From NCBI GenBank assembly GCA_016892645.1, contig JAFEMX010000001.1:186001-250000 (forward strand): a stretch of DNA of 64,000 nt, read 5' to 3'. Below the pieces are notes generated by a model. That model was not told the origin of the DNA and searched no databases. It saw nothing but the letters and a program-made list of their open reading frames with translations. A program made the translations under genes and the position numbers. The stretch comes from Micrococcaceae bacterium RIT 802. GTDB lineage: Bacteria > Actinomycetota > Actinomycetes > Actinomycetales > Micrococcaceae. Shown here in pieces: positions 1 through 8,290 of this stretch (positions are counted from its first letter, which is position 1; every line of letters begins with the position of its first letter).

Positions 1-569
1 TCCTCGTACCCGCGTTCGGACACCTGCCCCGGGACCAGCCGATCTGCGCCGGGGACCAGGTCGCGTTCGGGGGAGGGGTCCTCCAGCAGGTCGGCGAGCA
101 GTTGTTCAGCGGCAGCGGCGCTGAGCTCGGCGTCCGGGTCGTCGGTCGTCAGGGTGATCCAGCCGGTATCCCCGGCCCGGCCGACCACCAGCTGCGGGAC
201 GACCAGCCGGGAGGAGTAGGAGCTGGTGGCCGAGAACGCGATCGCGGAAAAGGCGATCGGACCGGTACCGGGCATCCCGACACCGTCATCTACCGTCGCG
301 ACACCGGCGACGCCGGACCACCAGCGGCGCAAGGTGGCGAAGCGGTCCGGTCCCTCGGAGGTGAAGCGCGCCACCTCGCCGAAGCCCACGAGCCCCTCCC
401 CGCGGCGGCCCCAGACGAGGGCGTCGTCGCGCACCAGCAGATCCAGGAATCCGTTGTCCTGCAGGGCGGTGCGGGGAAAGGTGATGCTCCGCAAGGCGGG
501 GACGGGTGAGTCCACCGCCGTCGGCGTGCCGCTTTTCGGCACGGTGGCACCGGGAAAGTCAATGTTCAT
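1..569 (-). CDS. menF: isochorismate synthase MenF, N-terminal part (runs off window)
   Basis: The gene enters from the left edge; only the first 189 codons are present. The ATG at 569 is fixed by an in-frame TAG five codons upstream. The visible region is the divergent N-terminal half of the chorismate-binding family (stretches such as LLVRDDALVWGRRGEGLVGF and FSATSSYSSRLVVP); the catalytic C-terminal half lies outside. MenF converts chorismate to isochorismate, the first committed step of menaquinone synthesis. It is divergent from menG, 71 bases away, so both share a promoter region. The identification relies on this context plus the N-terminal pattern; another chorismate-utilising enzyme is possible. 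Confidence 0.72.
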   Translation of the reverse strand, partial: MNIDFPGATVPKSGTPTAVDSPVPALRSITFPRTALQDNGFLDLLVRDDALVWGRRGEGLVGFGEVARFTSEGPDRFATLRRWWSGVAGVATVDDGVGMPGTGPIAFSAIAFSATSSYSSRLVVPQLVVGRAGDTGWITLTTDDPDAELSAAAAEQLLADLLEDPSPERDLVPGADRLVPGQVSERGYE

Positions 570-640
570 GATGGCACCAGCCTACCCGCGGCCACGGCGC
601 GGTTTTTCGCCCTCGCGTCGAACTTTGAGACACTGGACGG

Positions 641-1417
641 GTGAGCCGTGCATCGCTGGAAAAGCGTCCCGAAGAAGTCCAAGCCATGTTTGACGATGTC
701 GCGCCCCGGTACGACCTGGTCAACGACATCCTCTCGATGGGCCAGACGCGCCTGTGGCGCAAGATCGTGGTGGACGCCGTGGGCGCGGAGCCCGGGCAGC
801 GGGTGCTGGACCTGGCCGCCGGAACCGGCACGTCGTCCGAGCCCTACGCCGACGCCGGCATCGACGTCGTGGCCTGCGACTTCTCGCTGGGCATGCTGCG
901 GGTGGGCAAGCGCCGCCGCCCGGACATCGACTTCGTCGCCGGGGACGCCACGAACCTGCCCTTCGCGGACGAGAGCTTCGATGCGACCACCATCAGCTTC
1001 GGGCTGCGCAACGTGGGTGATCCGCACCGGGCCCTCGCCGAGATGCTGCGCGTGACGAAGCCGGGCGGCACCCTGGTGGTCTGCGAGTTCTCCCACCCCA
1101 CCTTCGCCCCGTGGCGCACCGTCTACACCGAGTACCTGATGCGCGCGCTGCCACCCATTGCCCGCAAGGTCGCCTCCAACCCGGCCGCCTACGTCTACCT
1201 GGCCGAGTCCATCCGCGCCTGGCCGAACCAGGACGGGCTGGCCGGCTGGATCGCGGAAGCCGGCTGGGAATCGTGCCGGTACCGCAACCTCTCCGGCGGC
1301 ATCGTCGCCGTCCACCGGGCCACCAAGCCGCTCGACGGCGATTCCGCCACGGCTGCGGAGCGCCGGGCCAAGGCCTCCGAGTACCTGCGCCACCGGGCTT
1401 CCCGGCCAACGTTCTAG
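641..1417 (+). CDS. menG: demethylmenaquinone methyltransferase
   Basis: 258-residue SAM-dependent methyltransferase of the UbiE/MenG family, which methylates demethylmenaquinone in the last step of menaquinone synthesis. The SAM-binding motif [12 protein letters not shown] lies at about residues 55-66, and the family signatures [11 protein letters not shown] (about 24-34) and FGLRNV (about 120) are intact. The GTG start at 641 gives the normal family length; a weak GACACT -10-like box six bases upstream would suit a leaderless message. It heads a tight cluster with the reductase (21 bases away) and the polyprenyl synthase, so one transcript probably supplies both the head-group methylation and the side chain. 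Confidence 0.95.
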   Translation: MSRASLEKRPEEVQAMFDDVAPRYDLVNDILSMGQTRLWRKIVVDAVGAEPGQRVLDLAAGTGTSSEPYADAGIDVVACDFSLGMLRVGKRRRPDIDFVAGDATNLPFADESFDATTISFGLRNVGDPHRALAEMLRVTKPGGTLVVCEFSHPTFAPWRTVYTEYLMRALPPIARKVASNPAAYVYLAESIRAWPNQDGLAGWIAEAGWESCRYRNLSGGIVAVHRATKPLDGDSATAAERRAKASEYLRHRASRPTF

Positions 1418-1438
1418 CCGCTCCGGACGGGGAAACAC

Positions 1439-2782
1439 GTGTCTGTACTGATCGTTGGGGCCGGTCCCGCCGGCTCGACCGCCGCCAGCTACCTGGCCCG
1501 CGCCGGGGTGGAGGTCACCGTCCTGGAAAAGACTGCCTTTCCGCGTGAGAAGGTCTGCGGCGACGCCTTGACGCCGCGCGCCGTCCGCGAATTGGCGCGG
1601 CTGGGCGTCGACCATGCCGACGCCGGGATCTGGCGTCGCAACCAGGGCCTGCGGCTGGTCGCCGGCGGTCGTTCGATGGAGATCCCCTGGCCCGAACTCG
1701 GCGACTTCCCGGATTACGGGCTGATCCGCACCCGTGAGGGCTTCGACGAATCCCTGGTCCGGCACGCCCAGGCCGACGGTGCCCGGCTGCTCGAACGCCA
1801 TGCGGTCGCCGATGTCGTGCGGGACACCACCGGCCGGGTGGTCGGTGCCGTGGCGAACATCCTGGACGAACGCGGCCGCAAGACCGGGCAGACCCGTGAA
1901 TTCCGCGCCGACATCGTCCTCGCCGCCGACGGGAACTCGACCCGCACCGCCGTCAGCGCCGGGCTGCACAAGCGCGACGACCGGCCGCTCGGCGTGGCCT
2001 ACCGGACCTATTTCACCTCGCCGCGACACGATGACGACTGGATGGAAGGCTGGCTGGAGCTCCCTGACAAGGCCGGCCGGCCGCTGCCCGGCTACGGCTG
2101 GGTGTTCGGCGTCGGCGACGGGACCTCGAACGTCGGACTGGGTATCCTGAACTCCACGCGCGAGTTCGGCAAACTCGACTACCGCCAGGTGCTGCGCGAC
2201 TGGACCGCCGGCATGCCCGGCGAATGGGGCTTCAGCGCGGACAACCAGGTCGGACCCATCCGCGGCGCCGCACTGCCCATGGGATTCAACCGGACCCCGC
2301 ACTACACCCCCGGACTCATGCTGCTGGGTGACTCCGGCGGCATGGTCTCGCCCTTCAACGGCGAGGGCATCAGCTACGCGATGGAGTCCGCACGCATGGC
2401 CGCCGAGCTCATCATCGACGCCCGCTCCGGCCTGCACGGCACGACGCCGGGATCGCGGGAGGCGCTGCTGGCCTCCTACCCGGACGTGGTGCGCCAGGCC
2501 TGGGGCAGCCACTTCACGCTGGGGCGGGTCTTCGCCCGGCTGATCGGCAATCCGCAGGTGATGAAACTCGCCCTGCGCACGGGCATGAGCACCCCGGTCC
2601 TCATGCGATTCGTTGTGCGGATGCTCGCCAACCTCACGGACGACGGCGGGAAGGGGTTTGAGGATAGAGTGATCCATGTGCTGGAACGGCTGGCACCTCC
2701 CACGGACAACCGCCGGCCACCCCGGGCGCGACCCGAGAAACGATCCACCCCGATGACAAGCAGGTCCCAGAACCGTGAATGA
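1439..2782 (+). CDS. geranylgeranyl reductase family FAD-dependent oxidoreductase (MenJ-like)
   Basis: 447-residue flavoprotein of the geranylgeranyl reductase family. The N-terminal dinucleotide fold starts at once with VGAGPAG (about residues 6-12); the second FAD contact, LLGDSGGMVSPFNGEGI, lies near residues 294-310. The mycobacterial relative MenJ saturates an isoprene unit of the menaquinone tail. Its place between menG and a polyprenyl diphosphate synthase supports the same role, giving MK(H2)-type quinones as known in Micrococcaceae. The stop overlaps the GTG of the next gene by eight bases, which implies translational coupling. Reduction of another isoprenoid cannot be excluded from sequence. 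Confidence 0.85.
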   Translation: MSVLIVGAGPAGSTAASYLARAGVEVTVLEKTAFPREKVCGDALTPRAVRELARLGVDHADAGIWRRNQGLRLVAGGRSMEIPWPELGDFPDYGLIRTREGFDESLVRHAQADGARLLERHAVADVVRDTTGRVVGAVANILDERGRKTGQTREFRADIVLAADGNSTRTAVSAGLHKRDDRPLGVAYRTYFTSPRHDDDWMEGWLELPDKAGRPLPGYGWVFGVGDGTSNVGLGILNSTREFGKLDYRQVLRDWTAGMPGEWGFSADNQVGPIRGAALPMGFNRTPHYTPGLMLLGDSGGMVSPFNGEGISYAMESARMAAELIIDARSGLHGTTPGSREALLASYPDVVRQAWGSHFTLGRVFARLIGNPQVMKLALRTGMSTPVLMRFVVRMLANLTDDGGKGFEDRVIHVLERLAPPTDNRRPPRARPEKRSTPMTSRSQNRE

Positions 2783-3872
2783 TTCCCCGACCAACTGGAC
2801 GACCGCCGGCCACGGCGTGCCGGACTCCGTTGACCTGTTCGCGGAAACCTCGGCCCTGGCCGCCGGCATCAACCTGCCTCCCGGTTTCCGTGCCGTGGCC
2901 GAGGACCCCGATTTCGGTCCTGCCATTTCCCAGGGCATGGCCAAGGTCGAGAAGGTGCTGCGCGCCGCCGTCGCCAATTCCGACCCGCTCATCGACGCCA
3001 CCAGCCGCCACCTCGTGGAGGCCGGCGGCAAGCGGGTCCGTCCCCTGCTGGTCATCCTCACCGCGTTGCTGGCCAAGGGCGTCACCCCCGAGGTCATCAA
3101 GGCCGCGGCCGTCGTCGAACTGACGCACTTGGCCACCCTCTACCACGACGACGTCATGGACTCTGCTCCCTACCGTCGTGGTGCACCCACGGCGCATGAG
3201 GTCTGGGGAAACTCCACGGCGATCCTGACCGGCGATTTGATCTTCGCCCGGGCGTCGGTCATCGGCGCCGAACTCGGCGTGGACGCCGTGGAACTTCAGG
3301 CCCGCACATTCGAACGGCTCTGCCTGGGGCAGCTGCACGAGACCGTCGGGCCGCGGGACGGCGAGGACCCCGTGGCGCACTACCTCGATGTGATCGCCGA
3401 CAAGACCGCTTCGCTGATTTCCACCTCGGGTGTCTTCGGCGCGCTGTTCGGGGGATCCCCGGAGCACGTCGGCGTGATGCGCGACTACGGCGAAAAGGTG
3501 GGGGTGGCCTTCCAGTTGGCCGATGATGTCATCGACGTCACCGGTGCCAAGGTGAGCTCTGGCAAGACCCCGGGAACCGATCTGCGCGAGGGCGTCCCGA
3601 CGCTCCCGGTCCTGTTGCTCCGCCAGGCCGCGGTGGCCGGCGACGCCTCGGCCACAGACCTGCTGGCACTGGTGGACGGCGACCTGTCCTCCGACGAGGA
3701 CCTGGCCCGCGCGGTTTCCGCGCTGGCGGCCCACCCGGTGACGCAGCAGTCGTGGGAGGTGGCCCGCCAGTGGTCCGCCGACGCCATCGAAGCCCTGGTT
3801 CCCTTGCCCGAGGGGGCCGTGAAGTCCTCGCTGACGGCATTCGCCCACGCCGTCGTCACCCGCGAGAACTAG
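2775..3872 (+). CDS. polyprenyl diphosphate synthase (menaquinone side chain)
   Basis: 365-residue trans-isoprenyl diphosphate synthase. The first aspartate-rich motif (HDDVMD, near residue 124) and the second (ADDVID, near 248) are both present, as are the GGKRVRP substrate-binding segment and the late GKTPGTDLREG lysine motif. It elongates farnesyl or geranylgeranyl diphosphate with isopentenyl diphosphate to make the long chain attached by MenA. The GTG start overlaps the upstream reductase gene. Chain length (hepta- to nonaprenyl) cannot be set from the sequence by eye; linkage to menG and the reductase makes the quinone role likely. Confidence 0.92.
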   Translation: MNDSPTNWTTAGHGVPDSVDLFAETSALAAGINLPPGFRAVAEDPDFGPAISQGMAKVEKVLRAAVANSDPLIDATSRHLVEAGGKRVRPLLVILTALLAKGVTPEVIKAAAVVELTHLATLYHDDVMDSAPYRRGAPTAHEVWGNSTAILTGDLIFARASVIGAELGVDAVELQARTFERLCLGQLHETVGPRDGEDPVAHYLDVIADKTASLISTSGVFGALFGGSPEHVGVMRDYGEKVGVAFQLADDVIDVTGAKVSSGKTPGTDLREGVPTLPVLLLRQAAVAGDASATDLLALVDGDLSSDEDLARAVSALAAHPVTQQSWEVARQWSADAIEALVPLPEGAVKSSLTAFAHAVVTREN

Positions 3873-3888
3873 CCGGGTCGTCGCCGGA

Positions 3889-4374
3889 TCAGCCCAGCCG
3901 CTCCAAGGCCGCGGCCAGTTCCCGGGCCTTGTGTGCCCGGACCTCGACCGGTACCCGGTGCCGCAGCTGGCGGTAGAGGTCGTCGTCCGCATAGCGTGGG
4001 AAGACGTGCTGGTGGTAGTGCCAGACGTGCTGGTTGCCGGCTGGCTCGTTGTGTTGGCGGGTCGACGTGCCCTCCGGCTCCCAGGCCAGCTTCATGGCCA
4101 GGGCGATCCTGCGGGTCAGGATCATGATCGCCGCGGCAACGCCGTCATCCAGGTCGTAGAGCGACTCCAAATGGGCCGTGGGGATCACCATGGCATGCCC
4201 GCCGTAGTTGCCGAAGCCGTCGCAGGCCATGATGACCGCCGCGGTCTGGTCGCGGTAGACGAGATCCGTCGGTGCACAGAGGTTTCCGGCTGACAACGGC
4301 CCGCCCGCCAGGAGCTCGCAAAAGGGGCACTCGTAGCCCGGTGGCTCATGCGTTGGGTGGGGATGGGCCGGCAT
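3889..4374 (-). CDS. HIT-family protein (histidine-triad hydrolase/transferase)
   Basis: 161 residues from the ATG at 4374. The frame stays open upstream to 4470, but that part overlaps the preceding gene and shows no family pattern, so the start six bases after the neighbour's stop is preferred. The histidine triad is clear as VWHYHQHVFPR (H-x-H-x-H). An early CPFC motif (near residues 16-19), together with His residues, could bind zinc, as in several HIT branches. HIT proteins act on nucleoside phosphoramidates or dinucleotides; the precise substrate is unknown. It is probably cotranscribed with the SUKH-like gene just upstream, and convergent with the polyprenyl synthase 16 bases away. Confidence 0.85.
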   Translation of the reverse strand: MPAHPHPTHEPPGYECPFCELLAGGPLSAGNLCAPTDLVYRDQTAAVIMACDGFGNYGGHAMVIPTAHLESLYDLDDGVAAAIMILTRRIALAMKLAWEPEGTSTRQHNEPAGNQHVWHYHQHVFPRYADDDLYRQLRHRVPVEVRAHKARELAAALERLG

Positions 4375-4379
4375 CCGCG

Positions 4380-4814
4380 CTAGTCCTCCAGTTCGGGTTC
4401 CAGCTCCTCGAAGACCCACTCGAACATGTCGAGCACGTATTCGCTGAACGTCCCCTCTTCGCTCTCCCACGCCCCGCTGTCGTTGAGCCGCCGGTGGACG
4501 ATGGGGTCGGGGATGTTCAGCTGGTCCTCGCGGATGCCCCAGACGTATTGCTCGTCTTCGTCTTCCATGAACAGCAGGTAACCGTCTTCGACTTCGAGTT
4601 CGTCGGGGTCGAAGAAGAAGTAGTAGGCCTCCATGAGGTCATCGCACGCACCAATGGCGAGGTAGAACTCCCCGAGCACCTGCGGGATGTCGACCCGCGC
4701 GTCTTCCAGCTGTTCGCGGAGCTCCTGGGGGGTGAGGCCATCCTCGGAAACCCACTGGTCATCGAGGTATTTGGGAACCAGGGAACGGAACTTCTCCACG
4801 AACATTTCAGCCAT
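4380..4814 (-). CDS. SUKH (SMI1/KNR4)-like small acidic protein
   Basis: 144 residues, strongly acidic (many Asp/Glu, C-terminus EELEPELED). The pattern LGEFYLAIG, then YYFFFDPDEL, then YLLFMEDEDEQYVWGI matches the layout of the SMI1/KNR4 (SUKH) fold, used widely by bacterial immunity proteins and by housekeeping proteins. No toxin gene is adjacent. A TAGTAT -10 box ends exactly six bases before the ATG, so the message is probably leaderless. The assignment rests on pattern only; a plain protein of unknown function is the alternative. Confidence 0.55.
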   Translation of the reverse strand: MAEMFVEKFRSLVPKYLDDQWVSEDGLTPQELREQLEDARVDIPQVLGEFYLAIGACDDLMEAYYFFFDPDELEVEDGYLLFMEDEDEQYVWGIREDQLNIPDPIVHRRLNDSGAWESEEGTFSEYVLDMFEWVFEELEPELED

Positions 4815-4820
4815 GCCTAA

Positions 4821-4826
4821 ATACTA
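4821..4826 (-). promoter_or_regulatory. -10 box of leaderless promoter (SUKH-like gene)
   Basis: TAGTAT on the minus strand, followed by six bases and then the ATG at 4814. The spacing places the transcription start at the start codon. No convincing -35 was seen. Confidence 0.5.
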
Positions 4827-4838
4827 TCCGTCCCCGCG

Positions 4839-6248
4839 TCAGTAAACGTCCCGCGCCGCCAGGGCCAGCCACAATTGGACCCGGTCCGGGGTGTTCGAGG
4901 GGTCGAACCCGCTCAGATCGGCGATCTGCTGCAGCCTGTAGCGCACCGTATTGCGATGAAGACCCAGATCCTCCGCCACCGTGCCCACACTGCCGTTGAG
5001 CTCCAGGAAGCGACGCAGGGTCACCATGAGCTCGGCGCCGTGCGCCGCATCGAAATCCGCGAGCGGCTCCAGGGCCTCGGCGGCCAGAGCCTGCAACGGC
5101 ACGTCGTGCGCGGCCAACAACAATGACGTCAGCGAGATCCGCGAGGGGTGGTTGACCAGCCCACCATGGCGCAATGCCTCCACCGCCTCGAAATAGCTCC
5201 AACGCAGTCCCGTGACCTGGGCGTAGGAACCCCCGTAGGAGACCCGCGCGGGTACCCCGGCTCCCGAGAGGTACGCCGCGAATTCGGCGGCGGCGGCTTC
5301 CCCGTCCCCGGCATCCAGGACCACGGCAAGCCGGTCCTCGACCATGGCCGAGACGCATTTCTCCCGGCCCGGCGGCAGCGGCAGCGTGGGGATGGACCTG
5401 GACGTGGGCCCGACCGGATCGACCAACAGGATCGTATGGGCGGCATTCGGGGAGATCCCCACCGATTGCAGGCGCAATGCCGCGTCCTGGCCCTCGATGA
5501 CCCCGCGGGTGAGATCCGTCAGGACCTGGCCGCTGACCGTCCTCCGCGATTCGCGCAGCCGGGCGCGGTTGGCCAATTCGACGCTGATCAGCGATTGGGC
5601 ATATTCGACCAACCCGCCGCCCGCATCCGTCCCCTCCACAAAGAGGGTGCAGCGGTCCTGCAGGCCGGTGGGGATGGGTACGGTCAACCATCCCTCGGCG
5701 GCCGGGGCCGGGCCGTGGATCCGCGCCCCGTACTGGCTCAGCGACACCGGGCGCTGCAACTGGGCGCCCAATTCGCGCAGCAACCCATGCAGCCCTCCGC
5801 CACCGAGCAGGGCAGAAGCGAGCCGCTGGTGTCCCTTGAGCAGGCGCTCCATCCGGGCCACATTGTCCGCGGCCAGCTCCTCTGCCACGATCCGGGTGAT
5901 GGCCACGAATGGCGTCTCATAGGGCACCTCGAACAGGGGGAGCCCGACCTCTCCGGCACGGCGGACGACGGCGGCGGGCACTTTCGCATGCGTCAGCCCG
6001 GTCCCATAGCCCAAGGCCAGCACGCCGGCCCGGATGGCATGGTCAACGAACCCGGTCTGGGTGGCCACGGTCTTCTGCCGTACCCCCGTGGTCAACAACA
6101 CCTCTCCGCCGGCCAGGAAAGGGGTGGGGTCGGCCAGTTCCGTGACCGCCGCCCAGGAGATGGGTGCATCCCCTGCATCATCGGGATCGGTCAACGCGGT
6201 GAGCCGCAGGGAAGGAGTAGCCAGGAGTCCGGAAAGGGTCATCGCCAT
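4839..6248 (-). CDS. PucR-family transcriptional regulator
   Basis: About 469 residues. The N-terminal part (LTALTDPDDAGDAPISWAAV, then GGEVLLTTG) is the PucR sensory domain. A middle GGDEF-like region follows, and the C-terminus holds the helix-turn-helix with the family signature DLGLHRNTVRYRLQQI. Three ATGs lie close together (6257, 6248, 6242). The one at 6248 is chosen because a TAGGAT -10 box lies seven bases before it, which would make the 6257 ATG untranscribed. It is divergent from the NSS transporter, 122 bases away. PucR proteins often activate amino-acid, GABA or purine catabolic genes, and the neighbouring NSS-gabT genes are the natural target. Confidence 0.88.
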   Translation of the reverse strand: MAMTLSGLLATPSLRLTALTDPDDAGDAPISWAAVTELADPTPFLAGGEVLLTTGVRQKTVATQTGFVDHAIRAGVLALGYGTGLTHAKVPAAVVRRAGEVGLPLFEVPYETPFVAITRIVAEELAADNVARMERLLKGHQRLASALLGGGGLHGLLRELGAQLQRPVSLSQYGARIHGPAPAAEGWLTVPIPTGLQDRCTLFVEGTDAGGGLVEYAQSLISVELANRARLRESRRTVSGQVLTDLTRGVIEGQDAALRLQSVGISPNAAHTILLVDPVGPTSRSIPTLPLPPGREKCVSAMVEDRLAVVLDAGDGEAAAAEFAAYLSGAGVPARVSYGGSYAQVTGLRWSYFEAVEALRHGGLVNHPSRISLTSLLLAAHDVPLQALAAEALEPLADFDAAHGAELMVTLRRFLELNGSVGTVAEDLGLHRNTVRYRLQQIADLSGFDPSNTPDRVQLWLALAARDVY

Positions 6249-6255
6249 GGAAGGC

Positions 6256-6261
6256 ATCCTA
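6256..6261 (-). promoter_or_regulatory. -10 box of leaderless promoter (pucR-type gene)
   Basis: TAGGAT on the minus strand, seven bases before the ATG at 6248; it decides the start of the PucR-family gene. No clear -35 was seen. Confidence 0.45.
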
Positions 6262-6334
6262 CCCGGCGGCTGTGCATCGGCCCCATGGACGTCGCCATGA
6301 TTGGATGAAGTGACGAACGCGCCGCTCGTGGTCT

Positions 6335-6363
6335 TTGTGACGTGTCCAACACCCGTCTACGGT
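6335..6363 (+). promoter_or_regulatory. promoter of NSS transporter (leaderless)
   Basis: TTGTGA (6335-6340) and TACGGT (6358-6363) are separated by 17 bases, and the ATG follows seven bases later. This fits a sigma-A-type promoter with transcription starting at or next to the start codon. Confidence 0.45.
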
Positions 6364-6370
6364 ATAGGGC

Positions 6371-7957
6371 ATGACCACTCCACCGCAGGGCGGGGCCGCG
6401 ACAGCCCCGACCCTTAAACGGGAAACCTTCTCATCCCGCAAACTGTTCATCCTCTCCGCGATCGGATCAGCCGTCGGGCTGGGAAACATCTGGCGTTTCC
6501 CCTACGTGGCCTATGACAATGGCGGCGGCGCGTTCCTGATCCCCTACCTCTGTGCCCTGCTGACAGCCGGCATCCCGCTGCTGTTCCTGGATTACTCGAT
6601 CGGACACAAGTTCCGTGGTTCGGCGCCGTTGGCCTACCGCCGCATGCACCGCGCCGCCGAGCCTTTGGGCTGGTGGCAGGTCCTGGTCTGTTTCATCATC
6701 GCCATCTACTACGCGGTGATCATCGCCTGGGCCGCCATGTACACCTACTTCTCCTTCACGAAGGCCTGGGGCGACAAGCCCGGGGACTTCCTGATGAAGG
6801 ACTTCCTGAAGGTGGCCGAGGCGCCGACCCTGGGCTTCGACTACGTCTCGGGTGTCTTCTGGCCCCTGCTGGTGACATGGGTCGTCGTCATCGCCATCAT
6901 GGTCGCCGGAGTGAACAAGGGCATCTCCCGGGCGAACGCGGTGTTCCTGCCGCTGCTCGTCGTCATGTTCATCCTGCTGGTCGTGGCCTCGCTCTTCCTG
7001 CCGGGCGCCGCCGAAGGGCTGAACGCCTTCTTCACGCCGAACTGGGAAGCCCTCGGCGACCCGGGGGTCTGGGCCGCCGCCTATGGGCACATCTTCTTCT
7101 CGCTCTCCGTGGCGTTCGGCATCATGATCACCTACTCCTCCTACCTCAAGCGCAAGACCGACCTGACCGGTTCCGGCATGGTCGTCGGCTTCGCGAACTC
7201 GGCTTTTGAGATCCTCGCGGGCATCGGCGTCTTCGCCGCCCTGGGCTTCATGGCCCAGGCCTCCGGCGGGGACATCACCGAGGTGGTCGATGCCGGCATC
7301 GGCCTGGCCTTCGTGGCCTTCCCGACCATCGTGTCCGAGGCCCCCGTCGGCGCATTGCTCGGCGTGTTGTTCTTCGGCTCGCTGGTCTTCGCCGGCATCA
7401 CCTCGCTGATCTCCATCCTCGAGGTCATCGTCGCGGCCATCCAGGACAAGATGGGCTGGCCCCGGGTGAAGTCGGCCCTGGCCGTCTCGGTCCCCGTGGG
7501 CCTGATCTCCATCGTGCTCTTCCCGACCACCACCGGGCTGTACCTTCTCGATACCTTCGATGCCTTCGTGAACAGCTTCGGCATCATGCTCGGCGCACTG
7601 GTCGCCGTCATCGTCGTGGCGTGGTTCCTGCGCAAGCTTCCGCTGCTCTCGCGGCACCTGAACCGGTTCGCGAGCATCAAGATGAAGAACGTCTGGATGG
7701 TCCTGGTCGCCGTGGTCGCCCCGCTGGCCCTGGGATACATGCTGATCAACGAGTTCATCACCAAGATCACGACCCCGTACGAGGACTACCCCGTGTGGTT
7801 CCTGGGCGTCTTTGGTTGGGGCATGGCCGGCGCCCTGGTGGTGGTCGCCGTCATCCTCACGTTCATCCCCTGGAGCCGCAACTCCAAGGCCAACCACGAT
7901 CCCGAGTACGACGCCGTCAAATCGGCGGAAGACGCAGAAGAAGGGGCACTCCGATGA
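6371..7957 (+). CDS. sodium:neurotransmitter symporter (NSS) family transporter
   Basis: 528-residue polytopic membrane protein. The first helix carries the NSS hallmark SAVGLGNIWRFPYVAYDNGG (sodium and substrate site), and about 12 membrane segments follow. NSS proteins import amino acids or related compounds with sodium. The stop overlaps the start of a 46-residue membrane peptide (ATGA), the arrangement known for the corynebacterial methionine/alanine system MetP-MetS. gabT downstream and the divergent PucR regulator suggest that the substrate here is GABA or another omega-amino acid, which is inference only. Confidence 0.92.
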   Translation: MTTPPQGGAATAPTLKRETFSSRKLFILSAIGSAVGLGNIWRFPYVAYDNGGGAFLIPYLCALLTAGIPLLFLDYSIGHKFRGSAPLAYRRMHRAAEPLGWWQVLVCFIIAIYYAVIIAWAAMYTYFSFTKAWGDKPGDFLMKDFLKVAEAPTLGFDYVSGVFWPLLVTWVVVIAIMVAGVNKGISRANAVFLPLLVVMFILLVVASLFLPGAAEGLNAFFTPNWEALGDPGVWAAAYGHIFFSLSVAFGIMITYSSYLKRKTDLTGSGMVVGFANSAFEILAGIGVFAALGFMAQASGGDITEVVDAGIGLAFVAFPTIVSEAPVGALLGVLFFGSLVFAGITSLISILEVIVAAIQDKMGWPRVKSALAVSVPVGLISIVLFPTTTGLYLLDTFDAFVNSFGIMLGALVAVIVVAWFLRKLPLLSRHLNRFASIKMKNVWMVLVAVVAPLALGYMLINEFITKITTPYEDYPVWFLGVFGWGMAGALVVVAVILTFIPWSRNSKANHDPEYDAVKSAEDAEEGALR

Positions 7958-8094
7958 CACCCATCGCGATCACCATGATGATCATTGCCATCCTCACCGT
8001 CTGGGGCGGCCTGGCCCTGGCCCTGATCAACCTGTCCCGGCACCCGGAGGAGCCGGAGGACGAGCTGCCCGAGGTCGTCACCCAGGACGCCTAG
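7954..8094 (+). CDS. small NSS-associated membrane peptide (MetS-like)
   Basis: 46 residues. The first 27 or so form one hydrophobic helix (MMIIAILTVWGGLALALINL), followed by a short acidic tail (PEEPEDELPE). It overlaps the transporter stop by four bases, so it is translationally coupled. Small one-helix partners of this size (MetS in Corynebacterium) are required by some NSS transporters. A strong terminator hairpin follows 22 bases after the stop, closing the two-gene operon. Confidence 0.8.
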   Translation: MTPIAITMMIIAILTVWGGLALALINLSRHPEEPEDELPEVVTQDA

Positions 8095-8116
8095 TCCCGA
8101 CCGGCATCCAGCGCTG

Positions 8117-8146
8117 CGGCGGCCCCACCTGCGGGTGGGGCCGCCG
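8117..8146 (+). terminator. hairpin terminator after NSS operon
   Basis: A perfect 13-bp stem (CGGCGGCCCCACC / GGTGGGGCCGCCG) with a 4-base loop, followed by a weak T-rich stretch (TTGTG). It separates the transporter pair from gabT. Confidence 0.75.
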
Positions 8147-8290
8147 TTGTGCTGTGCGGATGCATAGCGCCCGGGACGGGACGCTGTGCCAAGCACCCTA
8201 GCGTCCGCGGCGAGGCGAACCGTAGGCTCGAAGGCAACGCATGGCGTCCGGTTGAGCGGCGCCAGGACAGCAACCAGGAAGGAATCCGCC

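Noticed and set aside
566-3136. 856-codon open frame antisense to the menaquinone genes
   Set aside because: It lies opposite three well-supported genes, shows no family pattern, and has the Gly/Arg/Val-rich composition expected of a GC-rich antisense frame.
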